A program made the position numbers and the translations under genes. A stretch of 64,000 nt of DNA from Gracilimonas sp040117685 (GTDB taxonomy: Bacteria; Bacteroidota; Rhodothermia; Balneolales; Balneolaceae), in NCBI RefSeq assembly GCF_040117685.2, contig NZ_JBEDYP020000012.1, positions 558,001-622,000 on the forward strand, in the 5' to 3' direction. Below the pieces are notes generated by a model, which saw only the letters and a program-made list of their open reading frames with translations, was not told the origin of the DNA and did no database searches. Shown one piece after another: positions 62,079 to 64,000 of this stretch; within the stretch, counting starts at the first letter, position 1, and each line of letters starts with the position of its first letter.

Positions 62079-62465
62079 TTACTCTTCCTCGGCTTGCTTT
62101 GGCGGCTGTTCTTCCTGAAGGGTTAACCCGTGACGCTTGGAAAAATCCAGAATAAAGTCGATTACATTAGACTCTACATTTCGCTCTTCAGACAGGGAGC
62201 TTCCACGGAATCCCATGCGCCCGCCGGTTTTTTTCAGAACAATTTTGTTGTGTTTACCCAAACTTTCCACAATGCAGGTAAGGGTAACACTGGAATTAAT
62301 TTGTTTTTCATACTCTTCATAAACGGCTACATAAATCGTTTCTGAAGATTCTTCCGGTGAGTATTCGTACAAAAATTTAGGCGGTTGCTCTTTGAATAAT
62401 TTAGAAGACATTCTGCGAAGCGTTGCAGTTGGCCCAAATACAAAATAAGTTGTGTGTGAATTCAT
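62079..62465 (-). CDS. Hypothetical cytoplasmic protein
   Basis: A 128-residue protein without signal or membrane segments, with an acidic C-terminal tail (EEQPPKQAEEE). SVTLTCIVESLGKHNKIVLKKTGGRMGFRG suggests a beta-rich fold. No family recognised. It lies 3 bp ahead of prmC on the same strand, so it is co-transcribed with it. Confidence 0.65.
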   Translation of the reverse strand: MNSHTTYFVFGPTATLRRMSSKLFKEQPPKFLYEYSPEESSETIYVAVYEEYEKQINSSVTLTCIVESLGKHNKIVLKKTGGRMGFRGSSLSEERNVESNVIDFILDFSKRHGLTLQEEQPPKQAEEE

Positions 62466-62620
62466 GCTTTGTAGCTTGAATTAATTATTTTAAAGGAATG
62501 TTGTGTATATCGAAATTTGTGCTGAAAATAACAGGTTATTGCTTTAAGGCAATAAGAAAAAGGACAAATTTTCGTTTACAAAACTGATAGTGCACTCAAA
62601 ACATTCATAAACCCACTTTT

Positions 62621-63484
62621 TTGATGAAAAAATTGACCTTTTTTACGCTTCTCTTTTCTCTTTTTTGGGTTGGAAATCATGCTTTTGCACAATTTGGTGA
62701 GCCGGAAGTGCAGGAAAGGGAAGTTCCAAGGAACTTATATGATGAAGGATACCGGGCAGGATTTGGCTTTAATTTTTCTCTGAATGATTTTGGTGTTGGT
62801 GCCGGCGGGCAGTTTCGTTTTGGGTTGAATTCTTATACCGAAGCTTTAATAACCTTGAAAATGACAGGGCTCAAAGATCCTACCGAGCAAACATTTATTG
62901 ATTATACCTTTGGATTTAAAACCGTGCCGGAAAAATATCAACGGGTTATGGCTGTTCCTTTATATATAGGTCTAAAGAAAAGGTTTTTTGCCGATGAAAT
63001 TTCCGACAACTTCAGAGTGTACAGCTCTTTGAGTGCTGGCCCTGCCTTTGCCGTTTCCTATGCCTATTTCAATGATGTAACCGGAAATGGCTTTCGTGAA
63101 AATGATACCGGCATTTATGGTCGGTCAGAAAGAGTGAACGATGTGTTTTCCGGTTGGAGCGATTCGGAAACTCATTGGGGTTTTGGAGGGGAGTTCGTTA
63201 TAGGTGTTGATTTCGGAGAGAAGTTTGCCAACCTCTCGAGTGTACAGTTTGGATACACCATGAATTATTTTTCGGATGGAATCCAGGTCCTGGAACCTTG
63301 TCAGCCCGATTTAAGCAGGATCAATCAGCAACCGGTTAACCCTTGTGGCTTTTCAGATATCAATGCGGTTCCGGTTCTTTTGGGAGATGGTAGCGTAGGC
63401 CAGGCCCCGCTGGAAAAAGCCAACGATCCCAGAAAGTACTTCGGCACAGCTCAGATCACCTTCATTTTTGGATGGATGTGGTAA
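62621..63484 (+). CDS. Hypothetical outer-membrane beta-barrel-like protein
   Basis: A 287-residue protein with a signal peptide (LFSLFWVGNHAFAQ). The mature chain alternates hydrophobic and polar residues with many Gly and aromatic residues (YRAGFGFNFSLNDFGVGAG, HWGFGGEFVIGVDFGEKF) and ends in FIFGWMW, as in an outer-membrane barrel. No family recognised. Its 3' end overlaps the convergent HAD gene by 23 bp. Confidence 0.7.
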   Translation: MMKKLTFFTLLFSLFWVGNHAFAQFGEPEVQEREVPRNLYDEGYRAGFGFNFSLNDFGVGAGGQFRFGLNSYTEALITLKMTGLKDPTEQTFIDYTFGFKTVPEKYQRVMAVPLYIGLKKRFFADEISDNFRVYSSLSAGPAFAVSYAYFNDVTGNGFRENDTGIYGRSERVNDVFSGWSDSETHWGFGGEFVIGVDFGEKFANLSSVQFGYTMNYFSDGIQVLEPCQPDLSRINQQPVNPCGFSDINAVPVLLGDGSVGQAPLEKANDPRKYFGTAQITFIFGWMW

Positions 63485-64000
63485 CCTGATCGGTTTCCAC
63501 CATTTTACCAAACCATTTCTCCGGGTTAGACAGGTTATCAATAACCAAGTCTGGCTCATGTACTGCTAATTCTTCCCGGCTGTAACTTCCGGTAGTAACG
63601 GCTACACACTTCATTCCGGCTTTGTTTGCACATTCAATATCACGGGGCGTATCACCCAGAATCACAAACCGCGAAGGATCGGGATCGGTATCGTAGAGCC
63701 TTTGAAATTGCTCCATTGCGATATGGGGCAATTTGTTTCTGTCCTTTTCCAATTCTCCAAAGGCCCCAAAGGAAAAATTCCGGTTAATATCTGCTGCTTT
63801 CAATTTGATGTGTGCAGCCTGGGGGTAATTGCCCGTCAGAAGTCCGCAGATAAAATCGCCGTCAAAAAAATACTCCAGCGCTTCATCAATATGTGGGAGC
63901 CGGTTCACCATATCCTTTTTTTCGAGTAATACATTCTTCAGATAATCGAGATATAGTGACTTGTATTGCTGATATAACTCCTCATCAAAATCATGATTCA
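63462..64000 (-). CDS. HAD-family hydrolase (5' partial)
   Basis: The frame stays open to the right edge, and the N-terminal part with the nucleophile Asp motif lies outside. Visible are a helical cap segment (YLDYLKNVLLEKKD), FICGLLTGNYPQAAHI (HAD motif II, Thr), the lysine region near KDRNKLPHIA and FVILGDTPRDIECANKAGM (motif IV). It resembles phosphoglycolate phosphatase-like enzymes. A Met codon at 63911 is internal, not the true start. It converges on the outer-membrane protein gene with 23 bp overlap. Confidence 0.85.
   Translation of the reverse strand, partial: NHDFDEELYQQYKSLYLDYLKNVLLEKKDMVNRLPHIDEALEYFFDGDFICGLLTGNYPQAAHIKLKAADINRNFSFGAFGELEKDRNKLPHIAMEQFQRLYDTDPDPSRFVILGDTPRDIECANKAGMKCVAVTTGSYSREELAVHEPDLVIDNLSNPEKWFGKMVETDQVTTSIQK

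Overview
The window looks like chromosomal DNA of a marine or halophilic member of the Balneolota (Balneola/Gracilimonas-like, within the Bacteroidota/Rhodothermota group). This is inferred from gene content, without a search. The signs are a CotH-type protein with a type IX secretion sorting tail, GldC, DUF4249-like lipoproteins paired with TonB-dependent receptors, YfhO, a long-form IspH, DUF2911 and DUF4834 proteins, and a Bacteroidota-style promoter (TTG / TAnnTTTG) in front of the SRP RNA. There is no phage or conjugative island. Mobile DNA is limited to one REP-associated tyrosine transposase and several palindromic intergenic repeats.

Layout. 1-2.3 kb: the end of an amino-acid permease carrying EIIA-like and RCK_C domains, facing hisS. 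2.4-17.7 kb: a surface-polysaccharide region. A + strand operon encodes a flippase, a sugar aminotransferase and an ATP-grasp enzyme. It converges on a - strand operon encoding a polysaccharide deacetylase, a sulfotransferase, a FemAB/GNAT-like transferase and a WecF-like glycosyltransferase. Next comes a + strand set of PIG-L deacetylase, LpxD-like acyltransferase, acyl carrier protein and acyl-activating ligase, then a GT4 glycosyltransferase, YfhO and gatC. 18.1-20.1 kb: HPr and enzyme I of the PTS. 20.1-29.7 kb: housekeeping and stress genes (sodC, a PlsC-like acyltransferase, a BASS transporter, a hydrolase, a VOC protein, an ABC-F protein, gldC, a Memo-family protein, nth). 30.0-35.9 kb: glyQS, the secreted CotH protein, a TonB-like lipoprotein and a TPR protein.

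36.0-43.8 kb holds a duplicated outer-membrane locus: lipoprotein-receptor, a small orphan gene, then lipoprotein-lipoprotein-receptor. 44-46.4 kb is rpmH-rnpA-yidC, including a 52-residue L34 gene that overlaps rnpA. 46.5-55.9 kb has an HsdR_N-like nuclease-fold protein, aminopeptidase P, a toxin-antitoxin pair that overlaps ispH, YjbQ, membrane proteins, the SRP RNA, DUF2911, a periplasmic amidohydrolase and msrA. 56-57 kb has a RAYT transposase with its palindrome both upstream and inside its own coding sequence, and tRNA-Leu(GAG). 57.1-62.5 kb is a - strand run (TPR, DUF4834, dNK, folK, folB, dnaA, then prmC) with a DnaA-box-bearing, AT-rich gap upstream of dnaA that is a candidate origin. 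The window closes with an outer-membrane protein and a partial HAD phosphatase.

The most system-like elements are four: the four-gene sugar deacylation/reacylation set at 10.5-13.9 kb; the duplicated lipoprotein/receptor locus; the EIIA-tailed permease together with a sugar-transporter-free PTS pair; and the transposase carrying its own REP-like palindrome in frame.
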